Positions 12,483 through 25,011 of a DNA stretch of 64,000 nucleotides are shown here, one piece after another. The position numbers and the translations under genes were made by a program. Source of the stretch: Peromyscus leucopus. Lineage: Eukaryota > Chordata > Mammalia > Rodentia > Cricetidae. Position 1 is the stretch's first letter, and every line of letters begins with the position of its first letter. The DNA lies in assembly GCF_004664715.2 (NCBI RefSeq), contig NC_051083.1, forward strand, positions 99,167,661 through 99,231,660. Direction: 5' to 3'. The notes beneath the pieces are model-generated. The model saw nothing but the letters and a program-made list of their open reading frames with translations. It did no database searches and was not told the origin of the DNA.

Positions 12483-13068
12483 AGAAGCAGGTGGTTCTAA
12501 GTAGGATCTCACCAATACCTGATTTTGTCATTGGTAAGGATATCTAGGATTAAGTAACAGAGATGAAGGAAGTCTAAACGACACTGACTACATTGATAAT
12601 GGCACAGCCGATGACAAAGAATCTTACATTTAACTGTTGAACTCTGCAAAAATTTCCAGAAAGTAATTACTGCCTTTTATTTTTGGTCAATCTGCCTTTC
12701 TACATGGACATAATAAGAATTTAAAATTCCTATTTTTAATAAAAAACTTCTTATTGCCCAGCATCACAAAATGTGAGTAATTAATTGGCTAGGATTTTTA
12801 TTTTATAGGTTTTGATTATGTTGTTATTAGCATCATATTTTATTAACAAGGAATTGCCCCTTTCAGACATAACTTCATCCCATCCCAGAACTAAGTTTTT
12901 GAGTAAAGTATAACAAGCCATAGGAAAGGCCAATTGAACATAATTAAGTGATACAGCTTTTTACTAAAACTCTTTTCTTTTGCTCAGTTGTTAATGAAGA
13001 ATAGAAAACTGAGTTTTTAAAGACAAAAAGAAAAAGATAAATATAAATATGGTCAGCATAATAATAAT
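12483..13068. other. AT-rich spacer, no recognised feature
   Basis: No gene or repeat was recognised between the CA array and the antisense LTR. Confidence 0.4.
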
Positions 13069-13401
13069 TGTGGGGGGCCATCCCACCCCCACTCTTCCCC
13101 AGGGTACTCTTGAGCAGGAACAGTAGGAAATATTAGGTAGAAATATAGTTAGAAAGAGACAGACAGAAAATACAGGATAGCCGCAGGAGGGCCTGGATCC
13201 TCATCCATTGGGCACAGAACTTTATTCAAAAGGGCTTTTTATAACAATGTCAAGTGCAGGGGCAAAAGCCTCCCCCTTGCTAGAAAGAGCCAAGTATAGA
13301 CACTTCCAAGCACCTGGTACTCAGACCCATGGCCCAATCATCCTCTTATGCAGTCCTGCTGGGTAAAGCCACTAGGAAACCTAGGTGGGTGCCAACTAAC
13401 A
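13069..13401 (-). mobile_element. Solo LTR of an ERVK/IAP-like endogenous retrovirus, antisense
   Basis: On the minus strand the element begins TGTTAGTTGGCACCC and ends GGCCCCCCACA, giving the TG...CA termini of an LTR over 333 bp. Minus-strand signals are TATAAAAAG (about 13235-13243) and AATAAAG (13220-13226), only ~10 bp apart. No retroviral primer-binding site, gag or pol adjoins it, so it is a solo LTR or an isolated end. The 6 bp flanking each end do not match, so the insertion is old, or one end is altered. IAP-like is an inference from layout and length. Confidence 0.65.
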
Positions 13402-13421
13402 AGAAAAACAAACATGTTTTC

Positions 13422-13580
13422 TTGATTTTTTGTTGTCTTTTCAAGACAGGGCCTCATTGTATAGCCCTGGACGTCCTGGAACTAGCTTTGTAGACCAAGC
13501 TGGCCTCTAACTCATAGAGATCTGCCTAGCTCTGTCTTCCAAGTTCTGGGATTCAAAGTATGTGCCACCACCACCTGACT
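13422..13580 (-). mobile_element. B1 SINE, antisense
   Basis: Antisense B1: 'tcaagacagggcctcattgtatagccctgg ... ctggcctctaactcatagagatctgcc ... gggattcaaagtatgtgccaccacc'. The T-rich leader at 13422-13440 is the complement of the A tail. Moderately diverged. Confidence 0.85.
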
Positions 13581-13593
13581 GTTTCCTTTATTT

Positions 13594-13730
13594 GAGTTTT
13601 ATTTTTGTTCTCATTTTTGTTATATTGAGACAGTATCACTCTTTCACTCATGGTGGGCCTGAACTACTGATCTTCCTGCCTCAGCTTCATGAGCAATGGA
13701 ATTACATGCATGTACCTCAAACCTGGCTGT
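13594..13730 (-). mobile_element. Older B1-like SINE, antisense
   Basis: A second, more diverged antisense B1-like unit follows directly: 'ttgagacagtatcactc ... gggcctgaactactgatcttcctgcctcagcttc ... gaattacatgcatg'. Tandem placement suggests two independent insertions at a T-rich site. Confidence 0.6.
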
Positions 13731-13796
13731 ATTTTAAAATTTGGAATTGCTTCCAAACAATGATGATACCATTTGTTGCTGTAGATACTATTCTAT

Positions 13797-14192
13797 TATA
13801 ATTTCTGTTGCTGTTATAATATGTCTGGACAAAATACAACTTAAAAGAAAAAGGGTTGTTTTTTCAGCTGAGAATTCAAGGTTATATTCTATCATAGCAG
13901 GAAACTCACAGGGAAAAGAGCTTGAAGTATCTGCTTACAGCCATAGTCAAGAACAGAAATAAATGCAAGCATACTTGTTTGTTTGCTTATATTCAGCTTT
14001 TTTTACTCTTATGCAGTCCAATACTTCCTGCCTCAACAATGGTTCTGTCCATATTGGACTGAGATTTGCCATGTCAATTAGTTTAATTAAGACAATCCCC
14101 CACAGATGTGTCAGCAAAGCATAGACAACCTCTCACTGAAAGGCACTTCCCAGGTGATTCAATGTATTAAGTTGACAAACCTAGCCATCACA
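13797..14192 (-). mobile_element. Rodent MaLR-type LTR element, antisense
   Basis: Plus-strand landmarks are 'ttctgttgctgttataat' (13803), 'aaggttatattctatcatagcaggaa' (13879), 'tcaattagtttaattaagacaatccc' (14076) and the end 'aagttgacaaacctagccatcaca'. The same order recurs at 21886-22620 and, diverged, at 43618-44260. I assign it to the MT/ORR1 MaLR group from memory of the pattern; the exact family is unsure. Confidence 0.5.
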
Positions 14193-15957
14193 GATGAATA
14201 TTCATATGATGTTTGGCATTGTGGAATCGTGTAGTGCAAGGTGATTTAAAGTCACTCATCACTATAAATCACTTCAAAGACATTAGAGACTATAACTAAA
14301 TTAAGTTTAATTATCTATAAGGTATTATCATAAAATGTTACATATAGATTACCTTAATACAATATTTGTGTGCATTTATCATTCATAAAACCCAGGGTCT
14401 TAAGCATACTAAGCATAGCAATATCTCCAGTGCTATTTGTGTGCTTTACAGTGTCACTACTTAGTGATTCCTAGAAGCTGGCCATCATGTTGTGGTGGTC
14501 AAGCATGAACAAAGTGTGGTTGTATATGATTAATGCACACAGGTGCATATGGAGTTATCACAGTTAATCCAATTAAATAGTTACTTAATGTATATTTAAT
14601 ATATTGTTAAATAATCCTATATATAGTTAGTGAGTTAATAGAAATAAACATGAAAGTAAATAAACAATAAAACCCCTCTTAGCTTTATTGGCTTATAATT
14701 CTTACCTTTTTATAATATGGAACAAGTTATTCAGCCTTTTGAAAAGCTTAGGTTACAGGAGACATGGCACATTTTATCTTCTATTCCTTCCAAACCTTCA
14801 GGGTTTTAATCTAGTGTTCCTTTACCACCTTGACATTTCTGTTGTGAACTGACCATAATTTATTAACATGATCTTCCATCAATGTTTTGAATAATAAACA
14901 ATAGGAAACAATTACCTTTGCTTTGCTTGGAAACTTGTCTCTAAAGAAAAACAATTCTTTTGTTTTTTTAGTTTTAACAGCCAAATGAGGCATTATCTTT
15001 GAAAGATATATTTTAGTTATTAGAAAAAATGCCTTTTGTATCATTATTATTCTTCCAGTAGTTTCTCTAGTGCTTACATTCACGTGTCAATTTGTCTAGA
15101 ATATAGTAGCATTATGTATATGTAATCTAGGTGTTTTAAGCAAAGTATTTTATAGTATACTGATTATAAATAAGGAAAATCATCTTCAATAATAATATTG
15201 GGCCTCATTTAATCAATTAAAATGTGTTAAGAAAAAAAACCAAGAATCCCACAGGAAAAAGAAAATTTGGTCTATGATTACACTATCACCTCACACATAA
15301 AAATTTCCAGCCATCCAAAATATCCATTTCTGATTATTGACTTTTTGACTGGGGGGCCTTAGTCACTATGGGGAAACCTACAACTACTGCTTAGCTAAAC
15401 TGACATAACACCAAGACATCACCTTCTAAAGATTTAGGTTTATACTTCAGCTGAAAGCTATTCTCAGCTTTTATTAGTGAAGCCTCTCTTTACAGTGAAT
15501 GAATGACATTGCAGAGATCCATGGCTATACAAGCTGCTGTCTTAACATTAAAGTACTTAACATTAATAGCTACCACTTAACAATGACATGTATAGAAATG
15601 ACTGTAGAGAGGCTATACAGTCTTCTAAACAGATAGCACACTATCATGTACAACAGCTGTACTATGCACTGCACTCAACAGCCTATGAATGGGAAAATAA
15701 AAGCCAATGACTTAATGTGAACTATTGTAACATTTCTAGATAGGGAACACATATTATACATGTATGCCACTGTGAGGCATCACAGTCTGATGTATAGTTC
15801 TAAACTCATATAAAAACAGATGGCCCTACTTAAACCCTAGAGGACACAAAACAAACAAAAAGTCATGAATATGGAAAGATGTGTAGGGAAGAAGAGGGGC
15901 TAGAAGGGACTGGAAGGAAATAAGACAGGTTAGAGGAAACAGTAACCAGAAGTTGTT
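14193..15957. other. AT-rich intergenic sequence, no recognised feature
   Basis: No gene or young repeat was seen. The 90-codon minus frame 14811-15083 has no motif I recognise and is AT-rich. Confidence 0.45.
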
Positions 15958-15963
15958 ATATAG

Positions 15964-16039
15964 CTATATCTATCTATCATATATATATATATATATATAT
16001 ATCACATATATATATGTATGTATGTATGTATGTGTGTAT
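15964..16039. repeat. (TCTA)n-(AT)n-(GTAT)n compound microsatellite
   Basis: A run of TCTA units passes into (AT)n, then CACATATATATAT, then (GTAT)n. Likely variable in length. Confidence 0.95.
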
Positions 16040-16534
16040 TTGACAAATGGCAAACTAAATTAACAAAATCCTGTCTTTTGATTCTAAAAACTTGGTTTGC
16101 AATAGCAACTCAACTCGCTCTCTCTTTCTCACCCTCTGTGCATGTGTGTAAGTGAGTGTGTATCCTCCAAGATTGTTTTTGAGATTTAATTTAATATCTT
16201 TATTTATTATTATTTAAATATCAAAGACTATTTATTTTTTCTTTTTCTTTATTTCTCTGCTATTCTTCTCTCATACATTACACCCTGAACATAGTTTCCC
16301 CTCCCTTCACTCTTCCAAGTTCTCTCCCCTCATCTCACATCTCCTCCAGATCCACTCCTCCTCCATTTCCCTTCATGAAAATAAAAGAGCAGCCCTCCCA
16401 GGGATATCAACCAAACATGGCATAACAAGGTACCATAAGACTAGGCACAAACCCTCATATCAAGGCTGGACAAGGCAACCCAGTAGGAAGAAAAGGGTTC
16501 CAAGAGTATACAAAAGAGTTAGAGACAGAATTTT

Positions 16535-16647
16535 AAGTCAGGAGGCAGAGGCAGGTAGATCTCTGTGAGTTTGAGGTCAGCCTGATCTACAAAACAAATT
16601 CTAGGATAACCAGGGTTGTTATACAAAGAAATCCTATTTCAAACACT
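16535..16647 (+). mobile_element. B1 SINE, 5'-truncated, sense
   Basis: The 'ggaggcagaggcaggtagatctctgtgagtttgaggtcagcctg' core of B1 is followed by 'ttatacaaagaaatcctatttcaaa'. The first ~40 bases (GCCGGGCRTGGTGG box) are absent. The tail has become a CA/CAGACA microsatellite. Confidence 0.8.
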
Positions 16648-16731
16648 CAGACAGACACAGACACACAGACACAGACACACACACAGACACACAGACACAC
16701 AGACACACAGACACACACACACACACATACA
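16648..16731. repeat. (CAGACA)n/(CA)n microsatellite at B1 tail
   Basis: An 84-bp array of mixed CAGACA and CACA units. It produces the spurious His/Thr/Arg-rich frame at 16616-16852. Confidence 0.95.
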
Positions 16732-17039
16732 CGAAGGTATCCATTGCATCTGGAAAGTTCTATACAATTTTTTAAACAATATTTTGCCATGTCGTCAAAA
16801 TACATTTTATTATAATAAAGCAATATTACTTTTGCCTAGTCCCTTCATGTAATTAAAATTGAGAGACTTTTTTTCACTTAAAAAATGGCAAATTTTTTTC
16901 ATTCAAAATAATGCGTTATCTTAAAGCTTTAGCTTTTTAAAATTCATGATGAGGTTTTTTTTCTTTCCCCAATTTTTGACAATATTGCTTAGTCTTAAAT
17001 TATAGTGGTTATTATTCAATGTGAGCATGGTGCTTTTGT
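16732..17039. other. AT-rich spacer
   Basis: Nothing recognised. Confidence 0.4.
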
Positions 17040-17360
17040 GTTTGTATTAACAAATTCATCGTCATTATGATGAAATGGGTGCGAAGACTAATTTATAAAG
17101 ACTAGTGGTTTGTTTGGTTTCCTAGTTCTGGAGGTTGCAGTCGTTATTGATGGGTCTTATTATTTAGCGACAGTGTTATGTAAACACATGATAGTGGGAG
17201 TAGATGGCAGAGCAAAACCACTACTAGTATGAGGCAGGGCACAAAAGAAAGAGACTAAAAGTGCCAGGGTCCTATAAATAATGCCAAGGTCACTTAACAA
17301 AAACTTGAAGAGTTCCCACCAAGCCCCACATTCTAGTGTTCCTAACATTTTGCAGCTGTG
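17040..17360 (-). mobile_element. Ancient MaLR (MLT1/MST-like) LTR remnant, antisense
   Basis: The plus strand carries 'agttctggaggttgcagtcg' (17125), 'agatggcagagcaaaacc' (17202), 'agtgccagggtcctataaataatgcc' and 'agagttcccaccaagccccacattctagtg'. This order resembles antisense mammalian MaLR LTRs. It is very diverged and the boundaries are approximate. Confidence 0.4.
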
Positions 17361-17863
17361 TGATGCTGGGACAGGCTGTAGTAATCTAGGGGATATTTAA
17401 GATGTGAAGAATTTCACTAATCTATTTGTAACTAATCTGGAAATAAACTGACTGACTCTATAGTGAAGAACTATGAAAAGTTAGCAATGCACTGAGAGTA
17501 AAGAGCCCTTGCACCATTTTCTAGATGTTTTGTCTTGGATGGGTTACTATGGTAAACGGATCTATTCCTTCACATGTATCTATGCCCTAATCTCAGAATC
17601 TGTTAATGTTATTTTACTTAGAAAAGAGGAATTTACAAATGTAGTTTTGGTTTTGCACACTAATGGTGGGATTTTTCTGGCTCATCTGGATGGGCCTAAT
17701 CTAGACAGAATTTTTTCAAACTTAACATAGGAACGATGAGGCAGAAGGAGAAATCAAAGAAGTTGGAAACTTGGGAAGAACTTATCCTATCACTGATGTT
17801 AAAGAAAAAGAGCATCATAGTGGGCACTTTTTCAAGCTCAACTTCAAATGAATTTTAAAGAAT
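17361..17863. other. Intergenic sequence, no recognised feature
   Basis: The 73-codon frame 17509-17730 has no recognised motif. Confidence 0.4.
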
Positions 17864-17935
17864 AGTTCAGGATGTAATTCACTGTTAGAGTGCTTGCCTT
17901 TCATGAGCAAGGCCCTAATTTACATGTCCAACACT
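17864..17935 (+). mobile_element. ID-type (tRNA-derived) SINE, old
   Basis: The sequence 'gatgtaattcactgttagagtgcttgcc ... gagcaaggccctaatttacatgtcc' matches the tRNA-like head of rodent ID elements, including diverged A-box and B-box regions. It is a SINE relic, not a tRNA gene: the acceptor stem and several conserved positions are lost. Confidence 0.65.
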
Positions 17936-20829
17936 ATAGTAATTGTGGCCTTGTCCTATAGTGAGGTGGCATGGAACCCTATCAGCAGAGATGACCATGA
18001 AACCAGACTTTCCCCTTAGAGTCTTTAGCTATGGAATACTAGCTTATATTTTGCTTGATCTTAGCATTATTAAATATTTAGGCCTTTTAGCTGCAGAATT
18101 GTGAATGAAGAAGAAATTTGTCTTGTTTTAAGCGCTGCAGATGTAGTTATTTGGTGCCTAGCAATAGACAACACAACTATTTTCCTTCTTTAATTTTATA
18201 TTTGATACAATGTGTTATTATTAATCTTAACAGTTGTGACAGCTTGAATTTTCTGTAAAACGAAGTCCTTAGACATAATTGCTGAAGAACTGTTTTGTGA
18301 AATACAATCAGCATGCATGCTGTTCAAAAAGAAAATAAGTATTTAAAATGTCTCTGTGTATATTCCTTCCCTCCCCAACCTTAAACTTGATGAGGTTTTT
18401 TTTTAATATTTCTTTTCTAGGCATAATAAAAAAGGACTAGGTTTGACTTATAAATTTTCTATTGACATCACGGACTTTGGATAATGAATTATAGCATTTG
18501 GAATATTGTCCAATTATACATAGGGCCAGATACTCATTGCTCTCACTTAATTTAAGAAAAATTCTGTTTTCAAATCTATAAGATGTAGCTCTTGTATATT
18601 TTAACATATATTTATTGTTCTATCAATTAGTTTGCTAAGAATTGGGCTAGTGAGAAATGGAACCTCAAAGAAGAGACAGAAATTTATTGCACTTTTTCTT
18701 CCTATGAATTGGAATAGAAGAATAAACTTCACAGAAGAACCAGAGTGAGAAAGCATAAAGACTGTTTACTGTTACTGTTACTATAAGCACATCAGAAAAC
18801 AGGCAAACAAAATAAAACAAGAAACCCATGGGCCTGTGAATATTTCTGGTTAATTTGGGTGGTGGGGGATTTCCCTATTCCCATTTCTATAAAACTATCT
18901 TTGCTAACTATAATTTCAAATTCTAATGACTCTTCACTTTATCTATTCCTTCTTGTGATATTATTATGCAGTGTTGTGCCTCTTTATTGGAAATTCTCTT
19001 TTATTACCTGTCACAGCTGCCACATAGATCACATAGACTAATTCCCAACTCGAAATAATCAGGAGCTTTATTTTAGAGTTGTGATTATCTGAATCACCTC
19101 TGGTGGGCATTGCAGATGCTTGGATCTAAATACACAGGCATGTCTATTTGGTTTTCATCCAATTAAGTGTGCTCATTTTTGGTTTGCTAAGTCTCTGTCA
19201 GTTGCATAAACATTCTTGTATGCAGTGAATTATATTGTATAGGAGGAATATTGCTTATTTTGCCTGTGAATGAATTTCATGACAGACTCGATTTTGTTGC
19301 TTTTGTAATTGCCCTGGTTGCTTTTAGCAGCATCTGCCTTCGAAACTGCAATCCACAGAAGAGCATATTTCCATGATGAAATTTGGCTAGGGCATTTTAT
19401 ATCAGAAAGCTTGATTAATTTCTACTGCTTTAGTAAAACACCTCTGTGTAATCTGAGCTACTTGTATATTTATAGAGGTTTGAGTATCCTGGACAGGTAT
19501 CAGAATCAGTATTAGTTGACACTGTAATCTTAAAGTATTCGCGTTTCCTTTCTGGGTTTATTTTCTCATCTGGAATAAGGGGAGGAAAATGTCTCATATA
19601 TTTCTTTATCTTAAAACTATAATGGATTTTCCTTGGCAGTGTAAAGTGTTTCATCTAATCTATTGCTCTGAAAAAGAGTGGTGAGAAAATTTGAATTATG
19701 AAATGTCAAGTAACTTTTCCCTTTTCTCTCAGTATCACAATGATAGCAAGAACATTAGTGATTCCAAGAGGAACAAAATGGAGCCCATGATGCCATTTTC
19801 TTCATGGCTGCCATTCTAAAACAAGCTGACAAAAATCTCATGATTGCAAGTATCATGGAAAACTTCCCATAGATACAGGCTTCTTTCTTGTGTATTCAGC
19901 AAATACTCAGAAACAATTGATAGCCATTAGGTAAATGATCAAACGACACTTTACTCACAGCATAGCACTGATACTGAAATTTTTAAGAAACTCAGCAATG
20001 CATTTAGTAAAATTGTTAGAAATGTGTCACGTCACCAAAAACAGAGGGAGAGGATATGATTTGCTTATCATTGATTTTTGTGTTATAAATAAGAATGTAC
20101 AATACTCTTCTACAGAATGGTGAGATTCAAGAACAAAAATCTCAGTTTGCAACATAGAGGAAATGTATAATTTGTTGAAGAGTGTTTCATTCTACAAATT
20201 ACCAAAAACCTGTGTGAGCTGATAAATAATGGTGTGCCTGATGAGGTAGCACTTCTGCAAACACTTTTTCTTTTTAATAGCCTTCACAAAGAAAGTAAAT
20301 TGCTCTAACCAGTCTTAGACTTCCACAATCTAATGTTCATTTCTTCCTATACTTCTATTGCTTCTCTTGCAGTGTAATTACATATTTACTAGCTTCCTTT
20401 GGTTGGCATTGTTTCTCTTTGAGTGAAATATCCTTCTCTGGTAAACAACCATTTCCATTCAAATGCCCCTGCTCTGTGAGTTATCCAGGTGATATTTTTC
20501 CAATCTACATTAGCAATTAAAATATTTTCAGTTCCTTTGTTTATTATTTCTTTTTCAAGCCTAGGACGTACATAGGAGCTTAAACGTCTCTTTAGTGCCA
20601 AGTTCTCAGAACAATGTTCAATAAATAGCTGATTCTTAATATATACTATTTGCCCTTTCATTTCATTAACAACCAAAAATTTGAAAAAGTGGCTTATTTG
20701 TCAGTTGATGGGGGATCCTTACATATGATGTGAGCTTTTAAGATTTTATTTACAGAAATGGAGTGCCTCAATTGGTTTTGTTTTTTAAATAGAATCCCAC
20801 CATGCATTTCAGACTGACTTCCAATATCT
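17936..20829. other. Long AT-rich stretch, no recognised gene
   Basis: No ORF over 95 codons. The minus frame 20389-20676 and the plus frame 19309-19515 lack recognisable motifs. Parts near 18640-18740 and 19080-19140 could be very old repeats, but I cannot name them. Confidence 0.4.
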
Positions 20830-20900
20830 TAGTAAGAAAAAGAGGGGAGAAAGTAGAACGAGAGGAGAGAGGGAGGGGAGGAAGGGAGAGAAATGGGGTG
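20830..20900. repeat. Purine-rich (GA)n low-complexity tract
   Basis: About 70 bp of mostly AG/GGAGG units on the plus strand. Confidence 0.8.
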
Positions 20901-21099
20901 GTCAAACAGCAGGCTGGGATAGACAGGCAAACACAGAGAGACATCCTATTGTTCTATACTCTTAAGTAGCTAGTATTAATGTCATACCAATAAACACAGC
21001 TCACAATAGATTTATGAGTAGAATAATTAAAGCATTTTGCAGGAGATGAGTTTCTAGTCATTTTCAGCTGCTAATATGCTTTCTTGCCATATATTTCAG

Positions 21100-21238
21100 T
21101 GCTGATCTTTGCCTTTATTATATGAATATAATTCCATTAGGGTAGAGCCCATGTATCTTTTTGATGAGTGCATGTCATCTACTACAAGCATACCTTGTAC
21201 AACATGGCTTCCTAATAAACATTTATGGAACTCACAAA
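21100..21238 (+). mobile_element. Ancient L2/MIR-type 3' end
   Basis: 'attccattagggtagagcccatgtatc' followed by '...cctaataaacatttatggaactcac' resembles the 3' end of mammalian L2 elements, a 'gggcagggac...caataaatatttgttgaa' type pattern. Low identity. Confidence 0.4.
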
Positions 21239-21885
21239 TAAGAGGCAAATTAATGCATTAGAAATAATATCTATTTTAGATATGGCAATTCCTTTTGGCT
21301 TGTCTTTTAATTGATTCCAATTGTTCTTTGACAGTTCATAAATGTTCATAATATTTTCTGTTGACTCTGAACCCCAATCTCTCTTACCTCCTCTCTCACC
21401 ATTGCCATCCGTCCTCCACCTATAGATTTCTTTCCTACATTCATGTTCTTTTATTTTCTTTTGTCACCTTACTAACTTTATCCAGGATCATCTGTGTAGG
21501 CACAGGTTTGAACCTGTCTCCTAGAGGCTGTTGCGCTTACCATTGTACACACAATTGAAGACAATAATGGTCCCTTCTCTAGAATCCACCAGAAGTCAGT
21601 AGTTCAGCAGAGAGGGTTGTTTATAATCTGTTTGATGGATGAGACCCTGATAAATACTGACAATTTGAAGACAGGATATAATCTCTTCCTTTAAGTTGTC
21701 TATCCTTTAGTCAAAGGAAAAACATGTTCCCAAATTCTTGCCATGCATATTAGGCTGCAAAACAGGTGTATGGCAGTGAGCTAAGTTTAAATAACTGTGT
21801 TGCAATTTATTTGGGTCTAAACCAAATTTGCTACGAAAGTAAATTTGCTACATATAAAACCATGGTTTTATTCTGTCATCTCTGT

Positions 21886-22620
21886 TCTAGTTTCTGTTAT
21901 TGTGATTAATAAACAATGTAGGGGAGAAGGTTTATTTTAGTCCACAATTCAAAGATATACACTATCATTTCAGGGAAGCCAAGGTGAGGACTTGAAGCAG
22001 CTAGTCATATCCACAATCAAAAGCAGGGAGAAGCCAGGCAGTGGTGGTGCATGCCTTTAATCCAGCACTCAGGAGGCAGAGGCAGGCAGATCTCTGTGAG
22101 TTTGAGGCCAGCCTAGGCTACAGATTGAGTTCCAGAAAAAGGCTGCAAAGCTACATAGAGAAACCCTGTCAAAAAACAAAAACAAAAACAAAACAACAAC
22201 AACAACAAAATAAGCAGAGAGAATAAATGCTTGTCAGTGCTCATCTGGCTTCTTATCATTCAATTCAGGATTCATACCACAAATGATGAAGGGGATGAGT
22301 TGGACAAGAAAAGGAAGAAGTAGGGGTGATGTATGAAGATCTGAAAATAATAAATTATTAAATAGAAAAAAAATCCAATTTAAAACAAAAATTAGAAGAT
22401 TATTTTTTGGTAGGAATTCTATTTTGCAAACATTCATTAAGGTCTAGAACAACATGGTACCCATCCATATTCTGTGTGTCTTTCCAACTAAATTTAGCCA
22501 ATGAAGGAAATTCCTCCCAGGCATACCCCCAGGACAACACACTGAACAATTTCTCACTGAGACTTCCTTCCCAGGTTATTCTAGATTGTGTAAAACTGAC
22601 AATCAAAACTAACTATCATT
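21886..22620 (-). mobile_element. Rodent MaLR-type LTR element, antisense, split by a B1
   Basis: 'tctagtttctgttattgtgattaat' (21886) and 'ttgaagcagctagtcatatccacaatc' (21993) lie left of a B1 SINE. 'gaataaatgcttgtcagtgctcatctggcttc' (22221), 'cattcctcccaggcat'-like sequence (22510) and 'cccaggttattctagattgtgtaaaactgacaatc' (22570) lie right of it. The same order is seen at 13797-14192. The stretch 22280-22400 is A-rich and may hold a further small insertion. Confidence 0.5.
22033..22211 (+). mobile_element. B1 SINE with target-site duplication
   Basis: Full-length B1 from 'gccaggcagtggtggtgcatgcc' to an A/C-rich tail (AAAACAAAAAC... then CAA repeats). Direct repeats AAGCAGGGAGAA (22021-22032) and AAGCAGAGAGAA (22212-22223) match 11 of 12. 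It is inserted in the MaLR-type element, so it is younger than that element. Confidence 0.92.
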
Positions 22621-23299
22621 GTCTTTGGGAAGAGGCACAAAAGGACTTGAATTCCTATATGAAGACAACAGAAATAGGGAGAAGAAATTATGCTATCTGT
22701 GCATATAGTGTTGTAATTTACTTTACTTTCAGTGGGGGAAATGGAATCGAGAGCTTCATGCATGCTGTGCAGATATTCTACTAAAACTTTTCTTACCATT
22801 CATGCATATGTTTAACCTACAAGAAGATATTCATAGCTCCAAGGAATTCTTATTCCAAATTTTTAGATTTCTTTATAGTCCTCATTATTTTTCATAGAGA
22901 TGCAGGGTATTTTATTCCCTATTTGCAGCAGGCCTATAATCCTCTCTTGTTCTTTATTTTTATATAGCATTGATTTCTTTACTAAATATGAAATTTTAAT
23001 CTTTGGGGAATAGATTATAATCAAGTATGATAATTGAATTTGGGAAATAGAGTAGCTGTACTATTCAGAGAAAACTATATCCAATATAGATCCAATGTCA
23101 GCAGTAAAACACATTCCTTGAAAACAGAGTAAATATATGTTGGAGTATTGAACTGTATATAAACACACACTCTTGGGAGACAATTCTTCAGAAATAATGC
23201 AGAAACTTTAAAGCCACAAGATTTTCAAGCCTGAATTATATCTTACTTTGAAAAAATATCAATACCTAGACCAAACTTAAGTTTTAAATTAATCCTATG
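22621..23299. other. AT-rich spacer, no recognised feature
   Basis: Nothing recognised. Overlapping frames at 22407-22784 (+) and 22581-22799 (-) are chance. Confidence 0.4.
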
Positions 23300-23662
23300 T
23301 TTTAGTACATTCAGGCTGCTATAACAAAATACCTGAGATCAAGTACATTATAAACAATAAAAATTGAATGCTCATACTTCTGGAGACTAGGGTATCTTAA
23401 AATATTCAGTATCTGGTCATCTAAACATCTACTTCAATGATAATACATTATTGTTGCATCTTCATATTTCAGTAAAGCTGAACACTGTGGTCTCACATCT
23501 CAGAAGGTGTTGGAGAACTCACTTATAAGGGCACTAATCCTTTTCATGATGGAGAAGTTTTATAGTTTAATCACTCCACCAAGGCCTGCATCCTATATTA
23601 TCATATTAAACGTTAAATCCCAGCATATAAATACTGAGGAAACACAGACATTCAGACTTTAG
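23300..23662 (-). mobile_element. Ancient MaLR (MST/MLT1-like) LTR, antisense
   Basis: 'cattcaggctgctataacaaaatacctgag' at the left and 'gttaaatcccagcat ... ggaaacacagacattcag' at the right are the antisense ends of mammalian MaLR LTRs. Between them is 'tcacttataagggcactaatccttttcatgatgg', the usual antisense core. Confidence 0.65.
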
Positions 23663-24706
23663 TGTCATATTAAGCTCTGACATAATGGGTCATTTGATAA
23701 TTGCTTTAATGGATACAAGTGGTAGGAAATGTCTCAGTAAAAGGGCATTAAACAAACAATTAGACACAATCACAACTGGAATATGCCGAGAGATTGGGAT
23801 GCAGATCTATGGAATTTAGGTATCTCTGTGTGGAGAATGCTTAACAGGAAGCAAAGACTTGATGAAAGTAGTTATATTAATGACATAGCATCCAATAACA
23901 AAATTGGCAAGCATAGAGCTAGGGTGTGAGGGCCAAGGAAAGAAGAGACATCTGGGGTAATATGAATAGAAGTAGGACTTTGACTTGAAAAAGGGAATAT
24001 TCTACACATACCCGCTTTTTCTGCACAACAAGTTTGTGGCACCTCCTCCTCCCTCTCCTTCTTTTTCTTTTTGTTAACACGCTAAGTTCAGTTTGCACTA
24101 TACAAACACTCTTAAATATGTGGCCTCCAATGGATGCTGTCTACACACCGGGGACACAACCTTAGAAACCTCACTTTCCTCCCAGCAGCTAACAAATGCA
24201 ACTGGCTATTTTGCTAGGGGTGGGACTTTGGGCTCACCTACCCTCTGCACGCTGAAGTTTTCTCTGGCCTGAGACTACATAGTCTTATGCATAGAGTTTT
24301 TAAAGGCAAAAAATTAAGGATTGTATAAGCTATTCTGAAATGTAACACATGTACCTTGCTATGACTTATTTATGACAAAATATACAGTCCAGGACTTGTA
24401 AAATGTTACAAGTTAACTATGGCAAGGTATACAGGGAAAGACACAGGAACACTATGTTCTCCCCAGGGATGCTACCCTACTAGCATCTTCATGTGTTCAC
24501 TAAACCAGAAGCTGCATGGACCTCATAGCTTTGGATTTTTAGAGTTTCTAGGGAGATTCAATGACATAATTATAATTGATGAGTTCATTGACCATTGGTA
24601 ATTGGTTTAGTTTCTAAGCCCTCTGCCCTCCCTAGAAGCTTGTAGGGAACTGACTAAGTCTAACAACAGAAATTTTCATCACTCAACTAATTTGAAGGGT
24701 TTTAAG
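23663..24706. other. Intergenic sequence, no recognised feature
   Basis: Nothing recognised; the 60-codon frame 24419-24601 has no motif. Confidence 0.4.
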
Positions 24707-24717
24707 AGCACCATGTT

Positions 24718-24885
24718 GCCAGGCGGTGGTGGTGCACGCCTTTAATCCCAGCTCGTGGGAGGCAGAGACAGGTGGATCTCTGTGAGTTCAAGGCCACCTT
24801 GGTCTACAGAGCAAGATCCAGGACAGGCATCAAAACTACACAGAGAAACCCTGTCTTGAAAAACAAAAACAAAAACAAAACAAAA
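24718..24885 (+). mobile_element. B1 SINE with target-site duplication
   Basis: Full-length B1: 'gccaggcggtggtggtgcacgcc' through 'aaaccctgtcttgaaaaac' and an (AAAAC)n tail. Flanking repeats AGCACCATGTT (24707-24717) and AGCACCTTGTT (24886-24896) match 10 of 11. Low divergence suggests a fairly recent insertion. Confidence 0.93.
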
Positions 24886-25011
24886 AGCACCTTGTTAGGA
24901 ATATAAATTAAAACTTCATATACATATATGTGCACCGAATCTTTAGTGTCTCTATTCTTAATACATCAGTGATATACCTGACCTCTTAACACTTAACAAA
25001 CAGAATTATTT

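Noticed and set aside
17864..17935. Possible tRNA gene
   Set aside because: A tRNA-like head is present but the acceptor stem and invariant positions are not; it is an ID SINE relic.
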